From NCBI RefSeq assembly GCF_950100655.1, contig NZ_CATNLY010000001.1:1054001-1118000 (forward strand): a stretch of 64,000 bases of DNA. Direction: 5' to 3'. The DNA is from Pleomorphomonas sp. T1.2MG-36 (lineage in GTDB: Bacteria > Pseudomonadota > Alphaproteobacteria > Rhizobiales > Pleomorphomonadaceae). Both the position numbers and the translations under genes were made by a program. The notes below the pieces were generated by a model that worked only from the letters and a program-made list of their open reading frames with translations, did no database searches and was not told the origin of the DNA. This document shows, one piece after another, positions 36,247 to 44,202 of the stretch. Positions within the stretch are counted from its first letter, which is position 1. Every line of letters begins with the position of its first letter.

Positions 36247-38004
36247 TCACGCCGGAACCTTGTCGGCGCGACCGTCCGCCATGTCGTTCTCATCGTCTAT
36301 GCTGAGCAGCATCTCGTTGTGTGCCTTGCCCGCGGGGATCATCGGGAAGCAGTGAGCGAGATTGACCACGCGGCAGTCGAACAGCACCGGACGGTCGATG
36401 CGGATCATCTCCTCGATGGCGTCATCGAGTTCCGACGGCTTCGAGCAGCGGATGCCGACGGCGCCGTAAGCCTCGGCCAGGCAGACGAAGTCCGGTTGCG
36501 CGTCGGTGGTCGAATGGCTGACGCGGTTGCCGTGGAACAGTTTCTGCCACTGCCGCACCATGCCCAGATGCTGGTTGTTGAGGATGAACGTCTTGACCGG
36601 CGCATTGTGCTGCACCGCCGTCGACAGTTCCCGGATGTTCATTTGGATCGAGGCATCGCCCGCCACATTGATCACCAGCGCGCCGGGATGGGCGAGCTGG
36701 GTGCCGATGGCGGCCGGCAGGCCGTAGCCCATGGTGCCAAGACCGCCCGACGTCATGAAGCGGTTCGGCTCCTCGAAGCCAAAGTACTGCGCCGCCCACA
36801 TCTGATGCTGGCCGACCTCGGTGGTGATGTAGGTGTCATGCCCCCTCGTCAGCGCATGGAGGCGCTCGATGGCATATTGCGGCATGATCGCCTCAGCCAG
36901 CGGACGATAGGTCAGGCACTTCTTCGCCCGCCAGCCATCGATCTGCTTCCACCAGGCGACACGCGCCGCCTTGTCCTGCACCGGCTTGCGAGCCGTCCAG
37001 GCGGCGATCAAGTCTTCGAGCACCTGCCCGACGTCGCCGACGATCGGCAGGTCGACCATGACGGTCTTGTTGATCGACGACGGGTCGATGTCGATATGGA
37101 TCTTCTTGGAGTTGGGCGAGAACGCGTCGATGCGGCCGGTGATGCGGTCGTCGAAGCGCGCGCCGACACAGACCATCACGTCGCAGTCGTGCATGGCGAG
37201 ATTGGCTTCATAGGTACCGTGCATGCCCAGCATGCCGAGCCAGTTCTTGCCCGAAGCAGGATAGGCGCCGAGGCCCATCAGCGTCGAAGTGATCGGGAAG
37301 CCGGTCATCTTGACGAACTCGCGCAGCAGCGCCACCGCCTTCGGGCCGGAGTTGATGACGCCGCCGCCGGTGTAAAGGATCGGCTTCTTGGCGGCGATCA
37401 TCAGCTCGACCGCCTCGCGGATGGCAGCGTCCGGCGCCTTCACCGCCGGATGATACTGCGTCAGCGCCTTGTCCTTGCAGTTCTCGTAGGTGCCGGTCTG
37501 GAACTGGATGTTCTTGGGGATGTCGACCAGCACCGGGCCGGGACGGCCGGTGGTGGCGACGCGGAAGGCTTCATGGAGGATGCCCGGCAGGTCCTCGATG
37601 CGGCGCACCAGCCAGTTGTGCTTGGTGCAGGGCCGCGTGATGCCCACCGTGTCGGCCTCCTGGAAGGCATCCGTGCCGATCAGCGTCGTCGGAACCTGAC
37701 CGGTGATGCAGACCATGGGAATGGAATCGCTCCGCGCATCGGCCAGCGCCGTCACCATGTTGGCAATGGCAGGACCGGAGGTGACGAGCGCCACGCCGAC
37801 CTTGCCGGTGGAGCGGGCATAGCCCTCGGCGGCATGTCCCGCGCCCTGCTCGTGACGGACGAGGATGTGGCGGACCTCTTCCTGCTGGTACAACTCGTCG
37901 AAGATCGGCAGCACCGCGCTGCCGGGGTAGCCGAAAATGGTGTCGACGCCCTGGTCGATCAGCACCTGGATGACCATTTCCGCGCCTGTCATCTGCCGTG
38001 TCAT
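36247..38004 (-). CDS. ilvB: Acetolactate synthase large subunit, diverged second copy
   Basis: 585 residues, a close paralogue of the copy at 38918-40684 over the whole length. The catalytic Glu52 (RHEQGAGHAAEGYA) and the GDASIQMN cofactor loop remain. Two normally invariant N-terminal segments have changed: GYPGG became GYPGS, and TSGPGATNM became TSGPAIANM (residues 76-83). The C-terminal dozen residues are unrelated. Its own attenuator and leader peptide precede it, but no small-subunit gene follows. It may be an altered-specificity or reduced-activity isozyme that borrows IlvN. Confidence 0.9.
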   Translation of the reverse strand: MTRQMTGAEMVIQVLIDQGVDTIFGYPGSAVLPIFDELYQQEEVRHILVRHEQGAGHAAEGYARSTGKVGVALVTSGPAIANMVTALADARSDSIPMVCITGQVPTTLIGTDAFQEADTVGITRPCTKHNWLVRRIEDLPGILHEAFRVATTGRPGPVLVDIPKNIQFQTGTYENCKDKALTQYHPAVKAPDAAIREAVELMIAAKKPILYTGGGVINSGPKAVALLREFVKMTGFPITSTLMGLGAYPASGKNWLGMLGMHGTYEANLAMHDCDVMVCVGARFDDRITGRIDAFSPNSKKIHIDIDPSSINKTVMVDLPIVGDVGQVLEDLIAAWTARKPVQDKAARVAWWKQIDGWRAKKCLTYRPLAEAIMPQYAIERLHALTRGHDTYITTEVGQHQMWAAQYFGFEEPNRFMTSGGLGTMGYGLPAAIGTQLAHPGALVINVAGDASIQMNIRELSTAVQHNAPVKTFILNNQHLGMVRQWQKLFHGNRVSHSTTDAQPDFVCLAEAYGAVGIRCSKPSELDDAIEEMIRIDRPVLFDCRVVNLAHCFPMIPAGKAHNEMLLSIDDENDMADGRADKVPA

Positions 38005-38044
38005 CGCCTGTTACCTCAAGTTCTCGTTCAAGACATGCGGGCAA

Positions 38045-38069
38045 TAAAAAAGGCCCCGAAGAGGGACCC
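38045..38069 (-). terminator. Attenuator terminator upstream of the diverged ilvB
   Basis: Minus strand: GGGTCCC-tcttc-GGGGCCT followed by TTTTTATT, 41 bases before the ilvB start. With the leader peptide gene just upstream it forms a transcription attenuator. It is almost identical to the hairpin at 40745-40770. Confidence 0.85.
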
Positions 38070-38101
38070 GATTTCCGCGCACCATGAAAAACCGGCAGGC
38101 C

Positions 38102-38158
38102 TCAGGAAGAGACCTCCGACACGGTGCGCCATCGAAGTACTACGAAGAAGAAAGACAT
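38102..38158 (-). CDS. ilv leader peptide, second copy (Phe/Val-rich)
   Basis: An 18-codon frame, MSFFFVVLRWRTVSEVSS, has AGAGGA four bases before its ATG and ends 33 bases before the attenuator terminator. GCGCACC inside it is perfectly complementary to GGTGCGC just downstream, giving a competing stem. Compared with the other leader, the two Leu codons have been replaced by three Phe codons, while VVL is kept. Ribosome stalling here would control the diverged ilvB. Confidence 0.75.
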   Translation of the reverse strand: MSFFFVVLRWRTVSEVSS

Positions 38159-38299
38159 GACGTCCTCTTGAGAAGGCCGGAGCACCCCGCTCCGCCGTTG
38201 CCTGCGTTCAACTCTGCGATGACCCCGACAGTTGTCCGGGAGAATGCCTTCCCCCGAACATGCGCCGGAGCCACCGAACCGTACCGGTCGGGTGGGGCT

Positions 38300-38857
38300 T
38301 CAGATCCCCGTCCGGCCGCGCGCCAGCGCCGCGAGCCCGGTGCGGGCCAGCTCGACGAGGCCGCACTCCTTCATCAGGCCGACGAAGCGGTCGATATCGG
38401 CCGGCGCGCCGGTGATCTCGAACACGTAGGAGTCGAGCGTGGCGTCGACGATGCGGGCGTTGAACGCCTGGGCAAGGCGCAGCGCCTCGTCGCGGATATC
38501 GCCCTTGCCGCACACCTTGACCAAGGCCAGCTCGCGCTCCAGCGCATCGCCGGCCCAGGTAAGGTTGACCACCTTGTGAACAGGCACCAGACGGCCGAGC
38601 TGATGCATGATCTGCGAGATGACCGGCGGCCGGCCCGTCGTCACGATGGTGATGCGCGACATGTGGCTCGCGTGCTCGATCTCCGAGACGGTGAGGCTCT
38701 CGATGTTGTAGCCGCGCCCGGAGAACAGGCCGACGACGCGGGCGAGGACGCCCGGCTCGTTGTCGACCAGCACCGATAGCGTGTGGCTGCGCTCGGTGGC
38801 GGGGAACTCTTCTTCCAGGAAGTAGGCGGACTGGGATTGGCCTGCGACGATCATCAT
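38300..38857 (-). CDS. ilvN: Acetolactate synthase small (regulatory) subunit
   Basis: 185 residues. The N-terminal ACT domain (25-95) reads HTLSVLVDNEPGVLARVVGLFSGRGYNIESL, in pieces typical of IlvN/IlvH and its valine site. A C-terminal ALS_ss domain follows (E-L-A-L-V-K-V, R-I-V-D-A-T-L-D-S-Y-V-F-E-I-T-G). It activates the large subunit and confers valine feedback inhibition. It starts 60 bases after ilvB (38918-40684) in the same operon. The next unit downstream begins with its own leader region. Confidence 0.96.
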   Translation of the reverse strand: MMIVAGQSQSAYFLEEEFPATERSHTLSVLVDNEPGVLARVVGLFSGRGYNIESLTVSEIEHASHMSRITIVTTGRPPVISQIMHQLGRLVPVHKVVNLTWAGDALERELALVKVCGKGDIRDEALRLAQAFNARIVDATLDSYVFEITGAPADIDRFVGLMKECGLVELARTGLAALARGRTGI

Positions 38858-38917
38858 GATGTCAATTCCGATAAAGTGTTGCGTGCGGATGCGAGGGGCC
38901 GCGTCAGCGGCCGCGCC

Positions 38918-40684
38918 TCACACCAGAACCTTGCCGGCGGTGCCGATGGCCGTCTCGATCTCCTCGTCGGAGACGTCTGCGCCCAGCAGCATCTCGTTGT
39001 GGGCCTTGCCCGAGGGGATCATCGGGAAGCAGTTGGCGAGGCTGACCACGTGGCAGTCGAACAGCACCGGGCGATCGATGCGGATCATCTCCTCGATGGC
39101 ATCGTCGAGTTCGGACGGCTTCGAACAACGAATGCCGACGGCGCCATAGGCCTCGGCGAGACGCACGAAGTCGGGCTGGGAATCGACATAGGAATGGCTG
39201 AGCCGGTTGCCATGCAGCAACTGCTGCCACTGGCGCACCATGCCCATGTACTGGTTGTTCAGGATGAACGCCTTGACCGGTGCGTTGTGCTGCACCGCCG
39301 TCGACAGCTCCTGGATGTTCATCTGGATCGAGGCGTCTCCCGCGATGTCGATCACCAGCGCACCGGGATGGGCGAGCTGGGTGCCGATGGCGGCCGGCAG
39401 GCCGTAGCCCATGGTGCCGAGACCGCCCGAGGTCATGAAGCGGTTCGGCTCCTCGAAGCCATAGTACTGCGCCGCCCACATCTGATGCTGGCCGACCTCG
39501 GTGGTGATGTAGGTGTCGCGATCCTTGGTCAGCGCGTAGAGGCGCTCGATGGCATATTGCGGCATGATCGCCTCGGCCGACGGACGGTAGGTCAGGCACT
39601 TCTTCGCCCGCCAGCCGTCGATCTGCTTCCACCACGCCCCAAGCGCCGCCTTGTCCTGGATCGGCTTGCGGGCCGTCCAGGCGGCGATCATGTCTTCCAG
39701 GACATGCCCGACGTCGCCGACGATCGGCAGGTCGACCACGACGTTCTTGTTGATCGACGACGGGTCGATGTCGATGTGGATCTTCTTGGAGTTGGGCGAG
39801 AAGGCATCGATGCGGCCGGTGATGCGATCGTCGAAGCGCGCGCCGATGCAAACCATCACGTCGCAGTCGTGCATGGCGAGGTTGGCTTCATAGGTGCCGT
39901 GCATGCCCAGCATGCCCAGCCAGTTCTTGCCCGAGGCCGGATAGGCGCCGAGACCCATCAGCGTCGAGGTGATCGGGAAGCCGGTCATCTTGACGAACTC
40001 GCGCAGCAGCGCCACCGCCTTCGGGCCGGAGTTGATGACGCCGCCGCCGGTGTAGAGGATCGGCTTCTTGGCGGCGATCATCAGCTCGACCGCCTCGCGG
40101 ATGGCAGCGTCCGGCGCCTTCACCGCCGGATGATACTGCGTCAGCGCCTTGTCCTTGCAGTTCTCGTAGGTGCCGGTCTGGAACTGGATGTTCTTGGGGA
40201 TGTCGACCAGCACCGGGCCGGGGCGGCCGGTGGTGGCGATGCGGAAGGCCTCGTGCAGGATGCCCGGCAGGTCCTCGATGCGGCGCACCAGCCAGTTGTG
40301 CTTGGTGCAGGGCCGCGTGATGCCCACCGTGTCGGCCTCCTGGAAGGCGTCCGTGCCGATCAGCGTCGTCGGAACCTGACCGGTGATGCAGACCATGGGG
40401 ATCGAGTCGAGCAACGCGTCGGTCAGCGCCGTCACCATGTTGGTGGCGCCGGGGCCCGAGGTGGCGAGCGCCACGCCGACCTTGCCGGTGGAGCGAGCAT
40501 AGCCCTCGGCGGCATGTCCCGCGCCCTGCTCGTGGCGGACGAGGATGTGGCGGACCTCCTCCTGCTGGAACAGTTCGTCGAAGATCGGCAGCACCGCGCC
40601 GCCGGGATAGCCGAAAATGGTGTCGACGCCCTGATCGATCAGCGCCTGGATGACCATTTCCGCGCCTGTCATCTGCCGTGTCAT
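38918..40684 (-). CDS. ilvB: Acetolactate synthase large subunit, canonical copy
   Basis: 588 residues. ThDP/FAD enzyme making acetolactate or acetohydroxybutyrate, the first shared step of branched-chain amino acid synthesis. All hallmark segments are intact: FGYPGGAVLP, RHEQGAGHAAEGYAR (catalytic Glu), TSGPGATNM, GMVRQWQ, and the ThDP-binding GDASIQMN. It heads the leader-ilvB-ilvN operon. The first nine codons and about 20 upstream bases are identical to those of the second copy, showing the duplication reached into the leader. Confidence 0.96.
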   Translation of the reverse strand: MTRQMTGAEMVIQALIDQGVDTIFGYPGGAVLPIFDELFQQEEVRHILVRHEQGAGHAAEGYARSTGKVGVALATSGPGATNMVTALTDALLDSIPMVCITGQVPTTLIGTDAFQEADTVGITRPCTKHNWLVRRIEDLPGILHEAFRIATTGRPGPVLVDIPKNIQFQTGTYENCKDKALTQYHPAVKAPDAAIREAVELMIAAKKPILYTGGGVINSGPKAVALLREFVKMTGFPITSTLMGLGAYPASGKNWLGMLGMHGTYEANLAMHDCDVMVCIGARFDDRITGRIDAFSPNSKKIHIDIDPSSINKNVVVDLPIVGDVGHVLEDMIAAWTARKPIQDKAALGAWWKQIDGWRAKKCLTYRPSAEAIMPQYAIERLYALTKDRDTYITTEVGQHQMWAAQYYGFEEPNRFMTSGGLGTMGYGLPAAIGTQLAHPGALVIDIAGDASIQMNIQELSTAVQHNAPVKAFILNNQYMGMVRQWQQLLHGNRLSHSYVDSQPDFVRLAEAYGAVGIRCSKPSELDDAIEEMIRIDRPVLFDCHVVSLANCFPMIPSGKAHNEMLLGADVSDEEIETAIGTAGKVLV

Positions 40685-40744
40685 CGCCTGTTACCTCAAG
40701 CTCTCGTCCCGTTATCCCGGGGAAATCGTTGCGTTGTTCAGGTA

Positions 40745-40770
40745 ATAAAAAAGGCCCCGAAGAGGGACCT
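40745..40770 (-). terminator. Attenuator terminator upstream of canonical ilvB
   Basis: Minus strand: AGGTCCC-tcttc-GGGGCCT (one T-G pair) followed by TTTTTTATT, about 60 bases before the ilvB start. This is a classical intrinsic terminator in a leader, not at a gene end. Confidence 0.88.
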
Positions 40771-40802
40771 GACTTTCGCGCACCATGAAAACCCGGCAGG
40801 CC

Positions 40803-40859
40803 TCAGTGAGAGACCTCCGACACGGTGCGCCATGTAAGTACTACGAGAAGGGAACGCAT
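40803..40859 (-). CDS. ilv leader peptide (Leu/Val-rich)
   Basis: An 18-codon frame, MRSLLVVLTWRTVSEVSH, has an AGAGGG ribosome site and ends 33 bases before the attenuator terminator. The run Leu-Leu-Val-Val-Leu is what a sensor of branched-chain aminoacyl-tRNA needs. Its GCGCACC can pair with GGTGCGC before the terminator. When Leu or Val is scarce, stalling would favour read-through into ilvB-ilvN. It is too short for ordinary gene finders. Confidence 0.85.
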   Translation of the reverse strand: MRSLLVVLTWRTVSEVSH

Positions 40860-40929
40860 GCCGCCCTCTGGCTCATATGCCGGGACAACCCCGGAATTGG
40901 CGGCAACGTAGCGGTAGCCGGCTGGTCGG

Positions 40930-41877
40930 TCAAGAGCCTTGTTTCATTCGTTGCGCGGTATCGTCGACCACAGCAACAAAATGTCGCGACGCCGCCGGAT
41001 TGAGGCGCGGCCAGTCCGGCATCTGATTGCGGAACCAGGTTTCCTGCCGTTTGGCATATTGCCGTGTCGCCGTGATCGCCGCCTCGACGGCCGCCTCGAC
41101 GGCGATCTCCCCCCGCGCCGCCGCCATCATTTCCGGCACGCCGATGGCCTTCATGGCCGGCAGCGCCGGGTCGAGTCGAAGAGCGGCAAACGCCCGCGCC
41201 TCATCAAGCCCGCCGTCCGCCGCCATGGCGCGGAATCGCTCGTCGATGCGGGCATGCAGCCAGTCACGGTCCGGCGCCATGACGATATGAGCGACATGCG
41301 CGCCTGAGATCAGCGGCCGCGAGCGCTTCTCCTGCCATTCCGACAGCGGCCGTCCCGTGCTGTCGGCAACCTCCAGCGCCCTCAGCACCCGCTGCGTATC
41401 GTTGGGATGCAGCCGGCCGTGGAGCACCGGGTCGACCACCGCCAGCTCCCTGTGCAGGCTGGCCGGGCTCATCGCCCGTGCCCGCTCGCGCCAGAAGGCA
41501 CGCACCTGGCTGTCGATGGGCGGCACGTCGGAGAGCCCTTGCGTCATCGCGTTGAAGTAGAGGCCGGTACCGCCGACGATCACCGCCGGCCGGCCGGCGA
41601 TCTCCTTCAGCGTCCGTTCGAGATCGTCGAGATAGCGGGCGACGGTATAGCCCTCGCCACCGCCGACATGGCCGTAGAGGCGGTGCGGCGCGCGCGCCTC
41701 GTCCTCCGGGGACGGTCGCGCCGTCAGGATGCGCAGCTCGCGATAGACCTGCATCGAATCGGCGTTGATCACCACGCCGTCGCAGCGCTCGGCGATCGCC
41801 AACGCCAGAGCCGACTTGCCGCTCGCCGTCGGGCCGGCTATCAGAACCGCGCGCCTTTCTACCGTCTCCGCCGTCAC
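40930..41877 (-). CDS. miaA: tRNA dimethylallyltransferase
   Basis: About 315 residues. Adds dimethylallyl to A37 of tRNAs that read UNN codons. The P-loop AGPTASGKSALALAIA lies near residue 13. The substrate-site D-S-M-Q-V-Y-R follows, then G-G-T-G-L-Y-F-N-A and the C-terminal R-Q-Y-A-K-R-Q-E-T-W-F-R-N-Q. The start is taken as GTG 41877 (GGGAGG upstream), which leaves 14 bases to serB. The ATG at 41919 would overlap serB by 28 bases. The gene ends just upstream of the ilv leader. Confidence 0.95.
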   Translation of the reverse strand: MTAETVERRAVLIAGPTASGKSALALAIAERCDGVVINADSMQVYRELRILTARPSPEDEARAPHRLYGHVGGGEGYTVARYLDDLERTLKEIAGRPAVIVGGTGLYFNAMTQGLSDVPPIDSQVRAFWRERARAMSPASLHRELAVVDPVLHGRLHPNDTQRVLRALEVADSTGRPLSEWQEKRSRPLISGAHVAHIVMAPDRDWLHARIDERFRAMAADGGLDEARAFAALRLDPALPAMKAIGVPEMMAAARGEIAVEAAVEAAITATRQYAKRQETWFRNQMPDWPRLNPAASRHFVAVVDDTAQRMKQGS

Positions 41878-41891
41878 GCCTGGAGCCTCCC

Positions 41892-42782
41892 ATGTCGCTT
41901 GTCGCAACGCTTGTCTCATCTCCGGCCAATCCGCAAGTGACCGATAGCCTGATCGTCAGCGTGTCGCGGCGCCTGGGCGGCGACGCCCACAAGGTGCTGG
42001 CCGAAGGCATCGCCGCCGACATCGCCGTCGGCGACTACCTCTCGCACAGCGAGGCGGTGCATCGCATCGCCGAGGTCGTGGGCGAGGCAGCGGTCGATTT
42101 CGCCGTGCTCCCCGCCGAAGGGCGGCGCAAGAAGCTGTTGGTCGCCGACATGGACAGCACCATGATCGGCCAGGAATGCATCGACGAACTCGCCGCCTTC
42201 GTTGGCCTCAAGGAGCACGTCGCCGCCATCACCGAGCGCGCCATGCGCGGCGAGATCGCCTTCGAGCCGGCGCTGCGCGAGCGCGTCGCCCTTCTGAAGG
42301 GGCTCGACATCGCCGTCGTCGACGAGGTGCTGCGCGAGCGCATCACCCTGACGCCGGGCGGCCGCGAGCTGATCGGCACCATGCGGGCGCACGGCGCCTA
42401 TACGGCGCTGGTCTCCGGCGGCTTCACGCTGTTCACCGACCGCATCCGCGACATGATCGGCTTCAACGAGGACCGCTCCAACTGCCTCATGACCGAGGGT
42501 GACCGGCTCGCGGGCCTCGTCGCCGAGCCGATCCTCGGCAAGGCGGCGAAACTCTCCACGCTGATCGAGCTCAGAGAGGCGCGCGGCCTCGCCCACCACG
42601 AAACTGTGGCGATCGGCGACGGCGCCAACGACCTCGACATGATCAACGAAAGCGGCCTCGGCGTCGCATTCCACGCCAAGCCGAAGGTGGCGGAAGAGGC
42701 CCAGGTGTCGATTCGCCATGGCGATCTCACCGCCGTGCTCTACCTGCAGGGTTTTGCCCGCGAGGAATTCGCGGCGGTTTAG
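41892..42782 (+). CDS. serB: Phosphoserine phosphatase
   Basis: 296 residues. Last step of serine synthesis. A short N-terminal ACT-like part (1-75) precedes a HAD domain with VADMDSTMIGQEC (nucleophile Asp), V-S-G-G-F-T (Ser), K-A-A-K (Lys) and the terminal AIGDGANDLDMI acidic loop. GGAG lies seven bases before the ATG. That GGAG belongs to a palindrome GGAGCCTCC, which also provides the opposite-strand ribosome site for miaA. Confidence 0.96.
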   Translation: MSLVATLVSSPANPQVTDSLIVSVSRRLGGDAHKVLAEGIAADIAVGDYLSHSEAVHRIAEVVGEAAVDFAVLPAEGRRKKLLVADMDSTMIGQECIDELAAFVGLKEHVAAITERAMRGEIAFEPALRERVALLKGLDIAVVDEVLRERITLTPGGRELIGTMRAHGAYTALVSGGFTLFTDRIRDMIGFNEDRSNCLMTEGDRLAGLVAEPILGKAAKLSTLIELREARGLAHHETVAIGDGANDLDMINESGLGVAFHAKPKVAEEAQVSIRHGDLTAVLYLQGFAREEFAAV

Positions 42783-42814
42783 GTTTGAACTCTATATCGA
42801 CGGCGAGTTCTGTT

Positions 42815-42915
42815 CTGCCCGAGGTCCTGCGCCTTCGCGCAGGATGACGGCTTTATATAAATGAAAACAAATACATAGATTGTCATCCTGCGCGAAGGCG
42901 CAGGACCTCGGGCAG
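42815..42915. repeat. Dispersed inverted-repeat element, copy 3
   Basis: Hairpin arms at 42825-42844 and 42886-42905, inverted around an AT-rich centre, with outer CTGCCCGAGG and CCTCGGGCAG pairing. It lies between the convergent serB and TauE/SafE genes, as the other two copies lie between convergent genes. Confidence 0.9.
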
Positions 42916-42940
42916 AAAGAGGCACAACGACAATATAGGG

Positions 42941-43741
42941 CTACAGCCCCATCACCCACATCCGCACCGGATTGGCGGGATCGGCCAGGAGCTTGATGGC
43001 AAGGCAGATGCAGGTGATCACCAAGAGCGGCCGGATGATCTTGGCGCCTCCCTTGACGGCCAGACGCGAGCCGAGCTGCGCGCCCAGGAACTGACCGGCG
43101 CCCATCACGAGGCCGGGCTTCCAGAAGATGGCACCGGAAGCGAGAAACACGAAGAAGCTGCCGATGTTGCTGGCGAAGTTGAGCAACTTGGTATGCGCCG
43201 TCGCCTTCAGCAGACCGAACCCCGCCAGCGACACGAAGCCCAGCATGAAGAACGAACCGGTGCCCGGCCCGAACAGACCGTCATAGCAGCCGATCAACGG
43301 CACGAAGGTCAGGGTGAACAGGAAGGGCGTCATCCGCGCGTGCCGATCCTGGTCGTTGAGGCCGCGCTTGAAGGCGAAATAGACGGCGATGGCGATCAGC
43401 ATCACCGGCATGGCGATCCTGAGCCAGTCGCCCGGCAACACCGTGGCGAGCAGCGCGCCGAGGATCGAGCCCGCCCCGGACATCATCGCCATCGGCATCT
43501 GCGATCTGAGATCCACCTGCCCTGCCCGTGCATAGGCAAGCGTCGCCGACCCCGAGCCGAACAGCGATTGCAGCTTGTTGGTGCCGAGCGACTGGATCGG
43601 CGTCAGGCCGGCCAGCATCAGCGCCGGCACGGTGATGAGGCCGCCGCCGCCGGCGATGGAATCGATGAAGCCGGCGACCAGTGCGGCGAAGAACAGCACC
43701 GTCAGGAGATGCAGGGAAAGATCGACCAAGATGGGGCCCAA
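42941..43741 (-). CDS. TauE/SafE (TSUP) family membrane permease
   Basis: 266 residues and seven or eight predicted helices. The duplicated TSUP signature appears as G-F-I-D-S-I-A-G-G-G-G-L near residue 25 and D-G-L-F-G-P-G-T-G-S-F near 150. Members export sulfite, sulfoacetate or other sulfur-containing anions; the substrate here is unknown. The best start is a TTG at 43741 with poor ribosome-site support. Another TTG four codons later is possible. It starts nine bases after the RHH gene stop. Confidence 0.85.
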   Translation of the reverse strand: MGPILVDLSLHLLTVLFFAALVAGFIDSIAGGGGLITVPALMLAGLTPIQSLGTNKLQSLFGSGSATLAYARAGQVDLRSQMPMAMMSGAGSILGALLATVLPGDWLRIAMPVMLIAIAVYFAFKRGLNDQDRHARMTPFLFTLTFVPLIGCYDGLFGPGTGSFFMLGFVSLAGFGLLKATAHTKLLNFASNIGSFFVFLASGAIFWKPGLVMGAGQFLGAQLGSRLAVKGGAKIIRPLLVITCICLAIKLLADPANPVRMWVMGL

Positions 43742-43750
43742 TCGGAAGGG

Positions 43751-43987
43751 TCAGGAGGAAACGGAGCGCTCCAAGGCGGAAAGGGACGCGGTGAGATCGG
43801 CCAGAACGGCCAGGCGAACGGCGCTGGCCAGATTGCGGTCGCCACGCGTCCTGTCGATGTCGAGCACGAAGGCCGAAAGGCTCTGGCCGCGCCGGCCGGC
43901 AAGCCGCTCCGCCGCCGCCCAGAACTCCGGCTCCAGCGCCAGACTGGTGCGGTGCCCGGCCAGCGACAGCGACCGCTTGACGTTCAT
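43751..43987 (-). CDS. Ribbon-helix-helix domain protein
   Basis: 78 residues with R-T-S-L-A-L-E-P-E-F-W (strand), then helices A-A-E-R-L-A-G-R and S-L-S-A-F-V-L-D-I-D. This is a compact RHH fold of the alphaproteobacterial family that follows sspB and DUF4169. It may bind DNA, though members are uncharacterised. The ATG at 43987 overlaps the DUF4169 stop (ATGA), indicating translational coupling. Confidence 0.8.
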   Translation of the reverse strand: MNVKRSLSLAGHRTSLALEPEFWAAAERLAGRRGQSLSAFVLDIDRTRGDRNLASAVRLAVLADLTASLSALERSVSS

Positions 43988-44196
43988 GACGAGGCGTCCG
44001 GCGGCGTCTCCGGATCGGTGGGGGTATCGAGGCGATGGCCGTCGAGGCGGCGCGCCTCCAGCGCGTCCTGCGCCTTGGCTGTCAGTTTCTCCACCTTGCT
44101 GCGGCCGAACTTGACGCGATTCTCCGCCGCTTCGTCCTCGCGGCGGCGGCGATCGCGATCCTTGCGCGCCCGGCGGAGATTGACCAGTTCGCCCAT
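43984..44196 (-). CDS. DUF4169-family small basic protein
   Basis: 70 residues, highly charged: GELVNLRRARKDRDRRRRED, then A-E-N-R-V-K-F-G-R-S-K and the end L-D-G-H-R. This is the DUF4169 pattern found next to sspB in many alphaproteobacteria. Function unknown. It starts six bases after the sspB stop and overlaps the RHH gene by four bases. The fixed neighbourhood suggests a link to protein quality control. Confidence 0.82.
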   Translation of the reverse strand: MGELVNLRRARKDRDRRRREDEAAENRVKFGRSKVEKLTAKAQDALEARRLDGHRLDTPTDPETPPDASS

Positions 44197-44202
44197 CGCC
44201 GA

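Noticed and set aside
38783..40837. 684-codon plus-strand frame over the ilvB copy, and a similar one at 36232-38160
   Set aside because: Both mirror the ilvB genes. Their likeness to each other simply reflects the duplication of ilvB on the other strand.
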